63,205 bases of DNA from a virus: positions 1 through 63,205 of the IMG/VR virus record IMGVR_UViG_3300025118_000012; one strand, given 5' to 3'. Made by a program: the position numbers and the translations under genes. Positions 1-8,547 of the stretch are shown one piece after another. The notes beneath the pieces are model-generated. The model did no database searches and was not told where the DNA came from. It saw nothing but the letters and a program-made list of their open reading frames with translations. Each line of letters begins with the position of its first letter. Positions within the stretch are counted from its first letter, which is position 1.

Positions 1-154
1 AAATTAATGGCAGAGATGAGCGAAGCTATTGCAAAAAGACAACCAAACAAAGCCAGAGCTATTGGTAATGAGGTAAAAGACATTCAAGCAAAATTAAATT
101 CAGTTTTTACTAGAAGGTCAAAGGAAGGTTCTAGATATGATTATTTTCCTATGG
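1..154. repeat. Terminal direct repeat, left copy (contig closure)
   Basis: This segment recurs at 63052-63205. The two copies differ only at 21 (C here, T at 63072, silent) and at 28 (A here, G at 63079, Ile versus Val). The same reading frame runs through both. The simplest explanation is overlap of a circular or circularly permuted genome. The two differences suggest population variation or assembly from different molecules rather than a fixed physical end. Confidence 0.93.
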
Positions 155-699
155 TTGAGGCAGATCAATACGGAGACCATGCTTTAAAATATTTAGTACA
201 AAAAGCTGCTAGAGAAGGTGTTGATTATGTAGCCGTTGCTCCTTTTTCTAAATTAAGTTTTAGACAAGGGTATAAAGCAGGGAATGAAAGATTTTATGGA
301 TATGCAACTGGTAAAGGTATAGATAAAAAAGGCTCAGCAGTAATGCCTAATCTTATGAAGAAATTAGCAAAATTCTATAATACAAAAGCAGGGCCACAAA
401 AAATTTCTCTTTCAAATCCAAAAAAAGTTTGGAAAAAAGTTGAAAAAGACAAGTTTGAATACCCAAGTGACCATTCTCAAAAAGGAAGAACAATAACAAG
501 TGAGTATCATGCAGGGGATAGTCTAGATAAATTAGAAGGGTATAAACTTATGCACGCTGATGATCCAAGATTGTATTTTGATGCATTTGCTGTTAAAGTG
601 GAACCTTTAATGAAATTCACCCAAAAAACATATAAAGCTACCGGCGGACTGGTGGTGGATATGTTTAAACCTATAAGGTACAATACATTATGGCTGTAG
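1..699 (+). CDS. C-terminal part of a split virion-associated or polyvalent protein
   Basis: Codons are open from base 1 (Lys-Leu-Met) and continue in frame from the gene that begins at 61819. Joining the two across the 154-bp overlap gives a protein of about 643 residues. The ATG at 7 is therefore internal, not a start. This part is lysine-rich and contains a VDYVAVAPFSKLSFRQG stretch, a segment resembling those in large polyvalent phage proteins. The stop at 697-699 overlaps the portal start at 690, so the two are probably co-translated. The function is unknown. Its position between the large terminase and portal suggests a late virion protein. Confidence 0.8.
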   Translation, partial: KLMAEMSEAIAKRQPNKARAIGNEVKDIQAKLNSVFTRRSKEGSRYDYFPMVEADQYGDHALKYLVQKAAREGVDYVAVAPFSKLSFRQGYKAGNERFYGYATGKGIDKKGSAVMPNLMKKLAKFYNTKAGPQKISLSNPKKVWKKVEKDKFEYPSDHSQKGRTITSEYHAGDSLDKLEGYKLMHADDPRLYFDAFAVKVEPLMKFTQKTYKATGGLVVDMFKPIRYNTLWL

Positions 700-3008
700 A
701 AAAGAATAACGAATTTATTGAAGAAGAAGTTGTAGAGCAACCTGAAGGTTTACCTGTAGATATAACTATTGAAGGTGAGGAAGAAGTTGAAGAAAGACCT
801 CAAGATGATTTTAATGCCAATTTAGCAGAGGAAATGGACGAAAGAACTCTTAGGGAGATGTCTTCTACATTAGTTCAAGATTATAAAAAAGATAAAGGTT
901 CTAGAAAAGATTGGGAGGACGCATACATAAAAGGTTTAGATTTACTTGGTACCAAATACATAAATGTAACAAGACCATTTAAAGGAGCTTCTAACGTAAC
1001 TCACCCGATGCTTGCAGAAGCAGTCACACAATTTCAAGCACAAGCTTATAAAGAATTAGTTCCATCAGATGGACCTGTAAGAACACAAACTGTTGGTTTA
1101 AAAACACCAGCTATTGAGCAACAAGGAGAAAGAGTAAAAGATTACATGAACTTTCTTCTAATGGAAGAGATGGAAGAATATACAACAGACATGGATCAAA
1201 TGTTATTCTATTTACCATTGTCCGGTAGTACCTTTAAAAAAATATATTACGATGCACTATTGATGAGACCCGTCTCAAAATTTATACCTGCTGAAGATAT
1301 TGTAGTGCCTTACTATGCATCTGATTTAAAAGATTGCGAAAGAATTACACACGTCATTAAAATGACGAAAAATGACATTAATAAAAAAATGGCGGCAGGA
1401 TTTTATAGAGATATAGAATTAAACGAAGGAGAGCCAGAGCCAGATAATTTACAGAAAAAATTACATGAACTTGAAGGAGTCAAAAAAACTGGAGATGATT
1501 ATTTACATACAGTTTTAGAAATGCATGTTGATTTAAATTTAGATGAATACGAAGAATTTGATGACAAAGCTAAAAAAATTAAAATTCCTTATGTTGTTAC
1601 TGTAGATGAAGGTAGCGGTGAAATATTATCAATTTATAGAAACTACAAACCAAATGATTTAAATTATTCTAGAGTAGAATACTTTGTTCATTACAAATTT
1701 TTACCAGGACTAGGTTTTTATGGTTTTGGTTTAACTCATATGATTGGTGGTTTATCTACTGCTGCAACTCAATCGCTTAGACAATTAATTGATGCAGGAA
1801 CTTTAAAAAATTTACCTGCTGGATTTAAGTCAAGAGGTATTAGAGTTAGAGATGATGATCAACCAATGCAACCAGGAGAGTTTAGAGACGTAGATGCACC
1901 TGGTGGAAACATACGAGATCAATTTTTCCCACTACCATTTAGTGAACCATCTGTAACACTATATAATCTTTTAGGTTTTGTAGTACAAGCTGGACAAAAA
2001 TTTGCTGCTATCACAGATTCAAATGTAGGAAACGACACACAAAACAGAGCAGTTGGAACTACTGTTGCTCTTATGGAACGTGGCTCAAGAGTTATGAGTG
2101 GTGTTCATAAACGTTGTTACTACGCAATGAGACTAGAGTTTAAAATTTTATCAAGAATTTGTTCTGATTTCTTACCTAAAGAATATCCTTATGATGTTTA
2201 TGGTGGCCCAAGACAAATTAAACAAACAGATTTCGATGGTAGAGTAGATATTCTACCTGTTGCAGATCCAAATATTATGTCTATGGCGCAAAGAGTTACA
2301 TTAGCACAAACTCAATTACAAGTTGCTTCATCTAATCCACAACTTCATAATTTACATGAAGCATATAGAAGAGTTTACGAAGCCCTAGGAACAAAACAAA
2401 TTGAAAATTTACTTAAACCACCCCCTAAGCAACCAGAACCCATGGATCCTGCGAAAGAAAATGCACGTGCATTACAAATGCAAATATTAACTGCATTTGA
2501 ATTTCAAGATCATGACGCACATATACAAGCACACATGGCTTTTATGGCTACAAGAATGGTACAAATTAATCCACAAGTCTATGCATTGCTTCAATCTCAT
2601 ATTTCTGATCACATTTCTTGGAAAGCAAGACAAGAAGTTGAACAAATGATATCCCAAAATCCACAAATGGCAGAAATGCGACAAGCAGATCCAAAGCAAT
2701 TTAGAATTGTGTTTGATGCAGAGGTTGCAAAAAAAGCTGCACAGATAACTCAAGAGCTTGCACAAAGTGAAATGCAGGCAAATGCAAATAAACAAGATCC
2801 ATTAGTAAGAATTAAACAACAAGAAGTTGATTTAAAGGCTATGGACATGCAAAGAAAAGCTGAGGAAACTAAATTTAAAGCAGAAAAAGAAGACGAGAGA
2901 TTAGCTGACAGACTTGATTTTGAATATGATCGTTTGGCAACACAAGATTCACAATCAGATGAAAGATTAGAAGTAGCGAGAGAGAAACTTGAGCAGAATA
3001 AAAAATAA
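690..3008 (+). CDS. Portal protein
   Basis: The product has 772 residues, the size expected of a podovirus-type portal. It forms the dodecameric ring at one capsid vertex through which DNA is packaged and ejected. The N-terminus is acidic. The middle carries a portal-like block (NVTHPMLAEAVTQFQAQAYK, then FIPAEDIVVPYYASDL and GFGLTHMIGGLSTAATQ). The C-terminal about 150 residues are a charged, Gln-rich helical region, as expected for the portal crown and barrel. The gene lies downstream of the large terminase with one gene set between and upstream of scaffold and capsid, the usual order. The family call rests on motif recognition without an alignment. Confidence 0.9.
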   Translation: MAVEKNNEFIEEEVVEQPEGLPVDITIEGEEEVEERPQDDFNANLAEEMDERTLREMSSTLVQDYKKDKGSRKDWEDAYIKGLDLLGTKYINVTRPFKGASNVTHPMLAEAVTQFQAQAYKELVPSDGPVRTQTVGLKTPAIEQQGERVKDYMNFLLMEEMEEYTTDMDQMLFYLPLSGSTFKKIYYDALLMRPVSKFIPAEDIVVPYYASDLKDCERITHVIKMTKNDINKKMAAGFYRDIELNEGEPEPDNLQKKLHELEGVKKTGDDYLHTVLEMHVDLNLDEYEEFDDKAKKIKIPYVVTVDEGSGEILSIYRNYKPNDLNYSRVEYFVHYKFLPGLGFYGFGLTHMIGGLSTAATQSLRQLIDAGTLKNLPAGFKSRGIRVRDDDQPMQPGEFRDVDAPGGNIRDQFFPLPFSEPSVTLYNLLGFVVQAGQKFAAITDSNVGNDTQNRAVGTTVALMERGSRVMSGVHKRCYYAMRLEFKILSRICSDFLPKEYPYDVYGGPRQIKQTDFDGRVDILPVADPNIMSMAQRVTLAQTQLQVASSNPQLHNLHEAYRRVYEALGTKQIENLLKPPPKQPEPMDPAKENARALQMQILTAFEFQDHDAHIQAHMAFMATRMVQINPQVYALLQSHISDHISWKARQEVEQMISQNPQMAEMRQADPKQFRIVFDAEVAKKAAQITQELAQSEMQANANKQDPLVRIKQQEVDLKAMDMQRKAEETKFKAEKEDERLADRLDFEYDRLATQDSQSDERLEVAREKLEQNKK

Positions 3009-3023
3009 AACTAATCAAATAAA

Positions 3024-3048
3024 AAATCTAAGCGGCGGCGTTAGATTT
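3024..3048. other. Hairpin after the portal gene
   Basis: An 8-bp perfect stem (AAATCTAA at 3024-3031, TTAGATTT at 3041-3048) encloses the GC-rich loop GCGGCGGCG. No T-tract follows, so it is not a classical terminator. It sits in the leader of the endonuclease gene and may act in mRNA processing or attenuation. Confidence 0.5.
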
Positions 3049-3106
3049 GGACCACCCCCATTAAGAGGCCCCAACCCACAAGGTCTCAAAAGGAAAAAAT
3101 TCAAAA

Positions 3107-3475
3107 ATGTCGGAACCTACACCAAAAAAATCGTCTCTGTACGATAAGCTTTCAGAAAAAAATAAAATAATTTTTTTAGCAGGAGTGTTTGAAGGGGAAG
3201 GTAGTTTTGGTCTTTGGTCAAAGTGGAAAACTAAAAAATATTTTGCCTGTTCCGTAGAAATGACCGATAAAGATGTTGTGCAGCTTTTTTATGACTACTT
3301 CGGGGGGTGTATGTACCTTTGTAAAAGGCGCAAAAAACACCATAAAGACACTTGGAGATGGCGGATTAATGGCAAAGGGGCTTTAAATACACTTGAGAAA
3401 ATGATAGATTACTTGTGTAATAGACGGAAGGAGAAATTTGCAAATGTGGTTCAGTGCCTTAAAATTAGCAGTTAG
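3107..3475 (+). CDS. LAGLIDADG-type homing endonuclease
   Basis: The product has 122 residues with one clear LAGLIDADG-like helix (FLAGVFEGEGSFG, about residues 23-36), whose acidic residues would bind the catalytic metal. Single-motif members work as homodimers that cut long asymmetric sites and spread their own gene. The region after the motif (basic and aromatic residues, WRWRINGKGAL) fits the DNA-contacting sheet. The gene lies between the portal and a membrane protein and overlaps the latter by about 30 bases. No intron structure is evident, so it is probably a free-standing mobile gene. A recruited, non-mobile role is possible. Confidence 0.82.
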   Translation: MSEPTPKKSSLYDKLSEKNKIIFLAGVFEGEGSFGLWSKWKTKKYFACSVEMTDKDVVQLFYDYFGGCMYLCKRRKKHHKDTWRWRINGKGALNTLEKMIDYLCNRRKEKFANVVQCLKISS

Positions 3476-3827
3476 TGCTGGAAGCAAAATTTACGCTAAC
3501 AAACAGAAGGCAAAAATTGCAATGTCTGACGCACAGGTATTGCATGCAGAACGACAAGCCCGAGGTGAGGAAGCTTACCAGGGCAAACTTTTAGAAGCCC
3601 GTCAAAACGACTACAAGGACGAGGTCGTTTTAGCGATTCTCACACTGCCCATTTTGGTGCTCGCCTGGGGGGTCTGGTCGGACGATCCGGCCGCTATGGA
3701 GAAAATAAAAATTTTCTTCGAGCATTTTGCGGCACTGCCGACATGGTTTACGTCACTTTGGATTCTTGTCTGCGGAAGTATTTTTGGTATAAAAGGCACA
3801 CAAATATTTCGTAATGGCAAAAAATAA
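3444..3827 (+). CDS. Holin-like protein with two membrane segments
   Basis: The product has 127 residues from ATG 3444. A TTG at 3438 is an alternative, and AAGGAG lies at 3427-3432. An amphipathic N-terminal half rich in Lys, Ala and Gln is followed by two hydrophobic segments (VVLAILTLPILVLAWGVW and FTSLWILVCGSIFGIKG) and a basic tail. This topology fits a class II holin or a small inner-membrane virion protein. The only recognisable endolysin is far away at 12865. The 3' half is more GC-rich than its surroundings. The holin role is inferred from topology alone. Confidence 0.6.
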   Translation: MWFSALKLAVSAGSKIYANKQKAKIAMSDAQVLHAERQARGEEAYQGKLLEARQNDYKDEVVLAILTLPILVLAWGVWSDDPAAMEKIKIFFEHFAALPTWFTSLWILVCGSIFGIKGTQIFRNGKK

Positions 3828-4630
3828 TGCCATTCGAATCAGAAAAACAAAGACGATATATGCATGCTAATCACCCTGAAATCGCAAAAAAATGGACTAA
3901 TAAATATGGAAGAAGAGCAGCTACAGGTAAAATAATGGTTAAAGAAAATAAAAAAAAGAAAAAATTCATACCCGATTATTTAAAGAAAAAAATTAAAGGA
4001 ACTACAATTGGGGGTGGTTTTAATATAGGCGATGATGAGTGGGCAACAACACCAAGCGGAAGTTTAAAACTAGGAAAAGGTAATAAAACAGCAAACATAA
4101 GTATTTCAAAACCTTTTAGTAAAGTAGATAAAAGCAATATAAATAGCACAATAGGACTTGATTTTACAAAAGAAGGGAAAAATTCTTCATTAACTATTGG
4201 TGGAAGTAAAACCGGAAAATCAAAAAATTTTGGAATTTCCTTAACAAAAACTTTTACTAAAGGTGGTGGTGCTGATATGGGTAAGCACAGTCTTTCAGGA
4301 AGAGATGTAAAAATGTTAGGTAAAAAAGGCACAGAAAAATTAATGGAAGCAAGAGGTAAAGTAATTGATTTAGGCACTCCAGAAGGAGAAGCTCATTTAA
4401 GAAAGCATAACCCAGGTTTAACTTACGAATCAAGATATTTACCACCTTGGACAATTATACCAAAGAAAAAACCTAAATATAAAGCAGAGCCTTACACACC
4501 AGGTAAGAAAAAACCTAAATATAAAGCAGAGCCTTACATACCAGGTAAGAATAAAGGTAAGTATAAAAAATTAAATAAAAATACTGGCGGATTTATATCT
4601 ATTAGTGAATACGTTGAAGATATTGTATAA
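3827..4630 (+). CDS. Lysine-rich phage protein with tandem repeats
   Basis: The product has 267 residues and is strongly basic. It starts with MPFESEKQRRYMHANHPEIA, a leader I recognise from many phage small proteins of unknown role. The middle is rich in Gly, Ser and Lys in a beta-like alternating pattern (residues 65-140). The C-terminus carries two near-identical tandem copies of KKKPKYKAEPY(T/I)PGK. A 20-base stretch at 4256-4275, encoding TKGGGAD, is identical to one in the distant gene at 60257, so the two may share a domain or partner. The stop of the preceding gene overlaps its start. The function is unknown and a virion role is plausible. Confidence 0.65.
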   Translation: MPFESEKQRRYMHANHPEIAKKWTNKYGRRAATGKIMVKENKKKKKFIPDYLKKKIKGTTIGGGFNIGDDEWATTPSGSLKLGKGNKTANISISKPFSKVDKSNINSTIGLDFTKEGKNSSLTIGGSKTGKSKNFGISLTKTFTKGGGADMGKHSLSGRDVKMLGKKGTEKLMEARGKVIDLGTPEGEAHLRKHNPGLTYESRYLPPWTIIPKKKPKYKAEPYTPGKKKPKYKAEPYIPGKNKGKYKKLNKNTGGFISISEYVEDIV

Positions 4631-4665
4631 TTTGCAAAAACAAAAATAATCTATATATTGTCGTC

Positions 4666-5250
4666 ATGACTATTCGAGGCGACTCACAAGAATACGACCT
4701 TCTAAAAAAATGGACAGAGACTTTACCTTTTTATGAAGAACCAAAGGTAGTAACCACCGTAGAGATTGGTGTGCGTGAAGGATTGGGCTCTAAGGTTATT
4801 ATGTTAGCCATTAAAGAAAGATTAGGTGGTGCTAAAATACCTTATAAACATATAGGCATAGATCAATATGCTAATTTAAAATATCAACATTATGATAATT
4901 CACCAGCACATACAGCCGACTACACAGATGAAATGAGAAAAACAATGGTAGAAGATTTTAAAGACCACCCGGAGTTTATGTTTTATCACATGAAAGATAT
5001 TGATTTTATGAATACTTTTGTTGAAACAGGTTTTAAAGTTTATGATTTAGTTCATTTTGATGGGCCTCATATGACTAAAGATGTTTTAAGAGAAGCAATA
5101 TGGTTTGCAGATAAATCAAGAGTTGGAACAAGATTTATATTTGATGATTATAAAAAATATGAAATGGATCAAATAGCATTAGTACTAACTCATTTTGGAT
5201 TTAAAACAAAAGAAGCAGGAGATCATAAAATTTGTTTGCAAAGGGTGTAA
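4666..5250 (+). CDS. Class I SAM-dependent methyltransferase (Methyltransf_24-like)
   Basis: The product has 194 residues with a Rossmann pattern. The SAM-binding motif I is VEIGVREGLGSKV (about residues 31-43), an acidic end of strand 2 is seen in HIGIDQYA, and YDLVHFDGPHMTKDVL plus TRFIFDDY match motifs IV and V. This resembles the Methyltransf_24 group, which often acts on sugars or small molecules. Its stop overlaps the start of an oxygenase (TAATG at 5248), so the two are likely made together and may act on one target. The substrate cannot be told. A DNA methylase is unlikely because no NPPY or PC motif is visible. Confidence 0.75.
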   Translation: MTIRGDSQEYDLLKKWTETLPFYEEPKVVTTVEIGVREGLGSKVIMLAIKERLGGAKIPYKHIGIDQYANLKYQHYDNSPAHTADYTDEMRKTMVEDFKDHPEFMFYHMKDIDFMNTFVETGFKVYDLVHFDGPHMTKDVLREAIWFADKSRVGTRFIFDDYKKYEMDQIALVLTHFGFKTKEAGDHKICLQRV

Positions 5251-5768
5251 TGAAAGTAATAGATAACTTTCTTGTAAAGGAAGAAGCTGATAAAATAGAA
5301 AAAGAATTTTTACATCCTTTCTTTCCATGGTATTACGCTAAATCTATAAATCCAGACTTTGACCATCTACAGGAAAAACCAAATCATCAATTTCAGTTTG
5401 TTCATTCTTTCTTTTTTGAACATAAAATTCAATCAAATGGTTGGTCGATACTGGAACCTATTATTAATAAATTAAAAATTAAAGCATTAATAAGGGTAAA
5501 AGCTAATTGTATTCCAATGACAGAACAAATAATTACACATGGGTTTCACATTGATTACAAAGACAATCTAACAGCTGTTTATTATATTAATTCAAACAAC
5601 GGCTACACAGAATTTGAAACTGGAGAAAAAGTTGAAAGCATTAAAAACAGAATGATTATCTTTAATTCAAATGTTAAACATAGAGGAACGACTTGTACTG
5701 ATAAACACACCAGAATGAATGTAAATATTAATTTTTATGAACCAAAAGGAGATATGTATGAATATTGA
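5250..5768 (+). CDS. 2OG-Fe(II) oxygenase, NNGYT subfamily copy 1
   Basis: The product has 172 residues from ATG 5250, chosen because it overlaps the preceding stop. The iron site is visible as HID in HGFHIDYKD and a distal His in NVKHRGTT. The Arg in TRMNVNINF is the likely 2-oxoglutarate contact. The family signature between them is YYINSNNGYTEFETGEKV. Two paralogs (57952 and the minus-strand gene at 50991) share the FPWYY-like N-terminus and this signature. These enzymes hydroxylate using 2-oxoglutarate and oxygen. The target is unknown, and the coupled methyltransferase suggests a shared substrate. Confidence 0.82.
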   Translation: MKVIDNFLVKEEADKIEKEFLHPFFPWYYAKSINPDFDHLQEKPNHQFQFVHSFFFEHKIQSNGWSILEPIINKLKIKALIRVKANCIPMTEQIITHGFHIDYKDNLTAVYYINSNNGYTEFETGEKVESIKNRMIIFNSNVKHRGTTCTDKHTRMNVNINFYEPKGDMYEY

Positions 5769-5985
5769 CACGATATCATTAGTTCAGAGACTTCTTAAAA
5801 GAAGACTCGAGCAACTTAAAGAAACCGCTCTATATAGTGTTGACACGATGGATCAACTACAATATGTTAGAGGACAAATCAAATCATTAGAAGATTTGCA
5901 ACAGGAACTAAAAGACCTGCTGAATAAACAGGAGTTTGAAGATGATAATGTCCACGGTGAAACCGAAACGGACTGGAAAACTTGA
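5758..5985 (+). CDS. Small helical protein
   Basis: The product has 75 residues from ATG 5758, preceded by AAGGAGA at 5746. It overlaps the end of the oxygenase gene and the start of the GroES-like gene. It is predicted to be almost wholly helical and coiled-coil (VQRLLKRRLEQLKETAL, then QLQYVRGQIKSLEDLQQELKDLLNKQ). Nothing identifies a function. Such small coiled-coil genes are frequent next to phage capsid genes. Confidence 0.6.
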   Translation: MNIDTISLVQRLLKRRLEQLKETALYSVDTMDQLQYVRGQIKSLEDLQQELKDLLNKQEFEDDNVHGETETDWKT

Positions 5986-6388
5986 AGACTCGTATAAAAG
6001 CGAAGAAGAAGTCAGAACAGTTCTAGATCCAAAAGCGATCGATGATAAGCTATTAGCTAGATTACCAACACCAACAGGTTACAGAATATTAGTGTTACCT
6101 TATGCTGGCCCAAAGAAAACTAAGGGTGGTATTCTTTTATCTGATACAACACAAGAAACAATTCAGATGACTACAGTTTGTGGTCTAATTCTTAAAATGG
6201 GGAATCTTTGTTACAGAGACAAAGAGAAATTTCCGTTAGGACCTTGGTGTAAACTAAACGAATGGGTAATATTTAGTAGGTACGCAGGTTCAAGATTCAA
6301 GATTGAAGGTGGAGAAGTAAGAGTGTTGAATGATGATGAAATTATTTCAACAATCAAAAACCCACGTGAAATTTTGCACCATTTTTAA
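5942..6388 (+). CDS. GroES-like co-chaperonin
   Basis: The product has 148 residues from ATG 5942, with GGAG at 5931. ATG 5948 is an alternative. Residues about 45-145 follow the Cpn10 pattern: GYRILVLPY (first strand), KTKGGILLSDTTQE (start of the mobile loop), TVCGLILKMG, KLNEWVIFSRYAGSRFKIEGGEVRVLNDDEI (closing strands). It would cap the host GroEL chamber, as T4 gp31 does to fold the major capsid protein. About 45 extra N-terminal residues precede the fold. It directly precedes scaffold and capsid genes, which supports a capsid-folding role. I am confident of the family; the role is inferred. Confidence 0.85.
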   Translation: MIMSTVKPKRTGKLEDSYKSEEEVRTVLDPKAIDDKLLARLPTPTGYRILVLPYAGPKKTKGGILLSDTTQETIQMTTVCGLILKMGNLCYRDKEKFPLGPWCKLNEWVIFSRYAGSRFKIEGGEVRVLNDDEIISTIKNPREILHHF

Positions 6389-6397
6389 GGAGGATAT

Positions 6398-7423
6398 ATG
6401 GCTGAAGAAAATAAAATTCCAGAAGTGGAATTAGATACTGATGGCGTTAATGAAGAAAATGTTAACGTTGATTCAAAAGAACCAGATGAATCTTTTGAAC
6501 AAAAAGAAAATGTTGATCTTGGTTACACTGAGGTAACTAATGGAAAAACAGCAAAGGAACTTTTACAGGAAACAAAAGAAACACCTGAAGAAACACCTAA
6601 AGAAACACCTGAACCAATAAAAAAATCGGAAGAACCGTTAGAGCAAAAGGTTGAGGAAGAAGATAAAGGTGATCTTGGAGAGTATTCTGACAAGGTTCAA
6701 AAGAGAATAAAAAAACTTACCTTTCAAATTCGTGAAGCAGAAAGAAGAGAAAGAGCTGCTATGGATTATGCAAAAGGTTTGAAAGATAAATTTGACACTG
6801 TTGAGAAAAAATATGACGAAACAGACACAAATTATCTTAAACAATACGATGCAAGAATAAATTCTGAAAGAGATAAAGCTAGAACAAATCTAAAAGCTGC
6901 TCTTGATGAAAATGATACAGACAAAATAATGGAAGCTAACGATCTGCTTACTAAATTGGCTGTAGAAAAAGAAAAGGTTTCTATGACTCTTGGCGAAAAA
7001 GAGGCTAGAAAAAAAGAAGCTGAATCACAACCCCAAGCCCCCCAGGAGGGAAAACCACCAGCACCAATTAGTCAAAGAGCTCAAAAATGGGCTGAGAACA
7101 ATGACTGGTTTGGTTCTGATAGAGTGCTTACTGGAGCTGCAATGAGTATTCATGAAGATCTTATACAGCAGGGAATTGACGGAGAAAGTGATCAGTACTA
7201 TAATCAAATAAACAAACGTATGAAGGATTATTTCCCTCAGAAGTTTGCCGAATCTTCGACTGGAGAACAACCAAAGGCTGCACTCGTCCAGAACGTAGCC
7301 TCTGTTAGTAGAAGAGCAGGTGGACGCAAGTCTGTGAAGCTCACCAAATCACAGGTAGTTATCGCTAAGAAATTAGGGGTGCCACTAGAGGAATACGCAA
7401 AATACGTGAAGGAAGGAACATAA
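6398..7423 (+). CDS. Capsid scaffolding protein
   Basis: The product has 341 residues, with AAGGAGG just before the ATG. The first about 110 residues are very acidic and low in complexity, including a repeated ETPEETPKETPE stretch. A long charged coiled coil follows (about 115-215), and the C-terminal about 100 residues are basic and helical (SRRAGGRKSVKLTKSQVVIAKKLG). The acid-coil-basic layout and the position directly before the capsid genes match phage scaffolds, which line the procapsid through a basic C-terminus and then leave. No protease motif is visible. Confidence 0.83.
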   Translation: MAEENKIPEVELDTDGVNEENVNVDSKEPDESFEQKENVDLGYTEVTNGKTAKELLQETKETPEETPKETPEPIKKSEEPLEQKVEEEDKGDLGEYSDKVQKRIKKLTFQIREAERRERAAMDYAKGLKDKFDTVEKKYDETDTNYLKQYDARINSERDKARTNLKAALDENDTDKIMEANDLLTKLAVEKEKVSMTLGEKEARKKEAESQPQAPQEGKPPAPISQRAQKWAENNDWFGSDRVLTGAAMSIHEDLIQQGIDGESDQYYNQINKRMKDYFPQKFAESSTGEQPKAALVQNVASVSRRAGGRKSVKLTKSQVVIAKKLGVPLEEYAKYVKEGT

Positions 7424-7424
7424 T

Positions 7425-7892
7425 ATGGAAAAAGTTAAAACCTCACGCACGTCCGATACTAGAATTAAACAATCTAGAAAAAAAGCTTGGACACCACCAT
7501 CCAGTTTGGATGCGCCAGCTGCACCGCAGGGTTTCTGTCATAGATGGATACGAACTGCGACTCAAGGTTTGGAGGACGTTGCAAACGTCTCCAAAAAACT
7601 TCGAGAAGGTTGGGAATTTGTTAAAGCTGAAACTATTTTAAGTGAAATTGGCGAAAACGAATACCCAGTCATCACTGAAGGAAAACATGCTGGTCTTATT
7701 GGAATTGGGGGCCTTGTGTTGGCAAGGATACCAGAAGAGATTCTGAAACAACGCGCTGAGTATTTTAGAAAAATTACTCAAGATAGAACAGACGCGCTTG
7801 ATAGGGATCTTATGAAGGAGCAACACCCGGACATGCCAATCAATATTGATAGGCAGTCTAGAGTTACCTTTGGAGGTTCTCGTAAAAAGTAA
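7425..7892 (+). CDS. Conserved head-region protein
   Basis: The product has 155 residues. It resembles a protein found before the capsid gene in many marine podovirus genomes, with a PPSSLDAPAAPQGFCHRWIR block, a WEFVKAE block and a hydrophobic centre (GLIGIGGLVLARIPEEILKQR). It sits two bases after the scaffold stop. The biochemical role is unknown. A head assembly or minor head component is likely from synteny. Confidence 0.7.
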   Translation: MEKVKTSRTSDTRIKQSRKKAWTPPSSLDAPAAPQGFCHRWIRTATQGLEDVANVSKKLREGWEFVKAETILSEIGENEYPVITEGKHAGLIGIGGLVLARIPEEILKQRAEYFRKITQDRTDALDRDLMKEQHPDMPINIDRQSRVTFGGSRKK

Positions 7893-7952
7893 TATTTTTG
7901 CGATATCTACAAGTAGCTTGGATTAAATAAATGTTAAAAGGAGAAAACAACT

Positions 7953-8528
7953 ATGGCTAACGTAAGTGAACAGTTTGGTCTAAGACCTTACAGAAAACTA
8001 GACGGTACACCATTAGTAGGTGCTCAAAACAGATACACGATTGCTAGTGGCTATGCAACTGCAATATATCAAGGGGACATGGTGGAACCATTAACCTCTG
8101 GTAATATTCAGAAACATGGTGCTAACACATCTGATGCTGTTGTGGGCGTTTTTAACGGATGTTTTTACACTGATCCAACTACACAAAAGCCGACCTATAA
8201 AAACTACTACCCTGGAGGAGTAGCTGCGAGTGACATTACAGCATTCATAGTTGACGATCCAGATGCAGTATTTTTAGTAGACGCAGATGAGGCTTTTACT
8301 AGAGCAGATCTATTTAGAAACTACTCTGTTACTAACACTACTGGTGTTACACAAACAGGAATATCAAAGGCACAATTAGATGTTAGTGTTTCTGGTACAG
8401 CGACTACTTTCGCAATTCAAGCGATCGACATTTCGCAAGACCCAGATAACTCTGACACTTCTGCTGCTAATGCTAATGTTCTTGTTAGAATCAACAACCA
8501 CTTCTATAGAAGTGGTACAGGGCTATAA
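7953..8528 (+). CDS. Head decoration-like structural protein
   Basis: The product has 191 residues preceded by AAGGAG. It is rich in Thr, Ala, Asp and small residues with an alternating beta pattern. It has few charges except a short acidic run (VDDPDAVFLVDADEAF). It lies immediately upstream of the capsid gene with its own ribosome site. The composition and position suit a head stabilisation or decoration protein. I recognise no catalytic motif. It may be a minor head protein instead. Confidence 0.65.
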   Translation: MANVSEQFGLRPYRKLDGTPLVGAQNRYTIASGYATAIYQGDMVEPLTSGNIQKHGANTSDAVVGVFNGCFYTDPTTQKPTYKNYYPGGVAASDITAFIVDDPDAVFLVDADEAFTRADLFRNYSVTNTTGVTQTGISKAQLDVSVSGTATTFAIQAIDISQDPDNSDTSAANANVLVRINNHFYRSGTGL

Positions 8529-8547
8529 TAAATAAAGGAGAATAACT

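Noticed and set aside
507-740. Minus-strand frame opposite the split protein and portal start
   Set aside because: It lies wholly across two good plus-strand genes, has no ribosome site and shows the Phe/Leu/Tyr-rich pattern of an antisense shadow.
3024-3475. Group I intron around the LAGLIDADG gene
   Set aside because: The portal and holin-like frames are each complete and no conserved intron core or split gene is apparent.
3976-4377. Minus-strand frame of 133 residues
   Set aside because: Its Pro/Phe/Leu-rich sequence is the mirror of the Lys/Gly-rich plus-strand gene.
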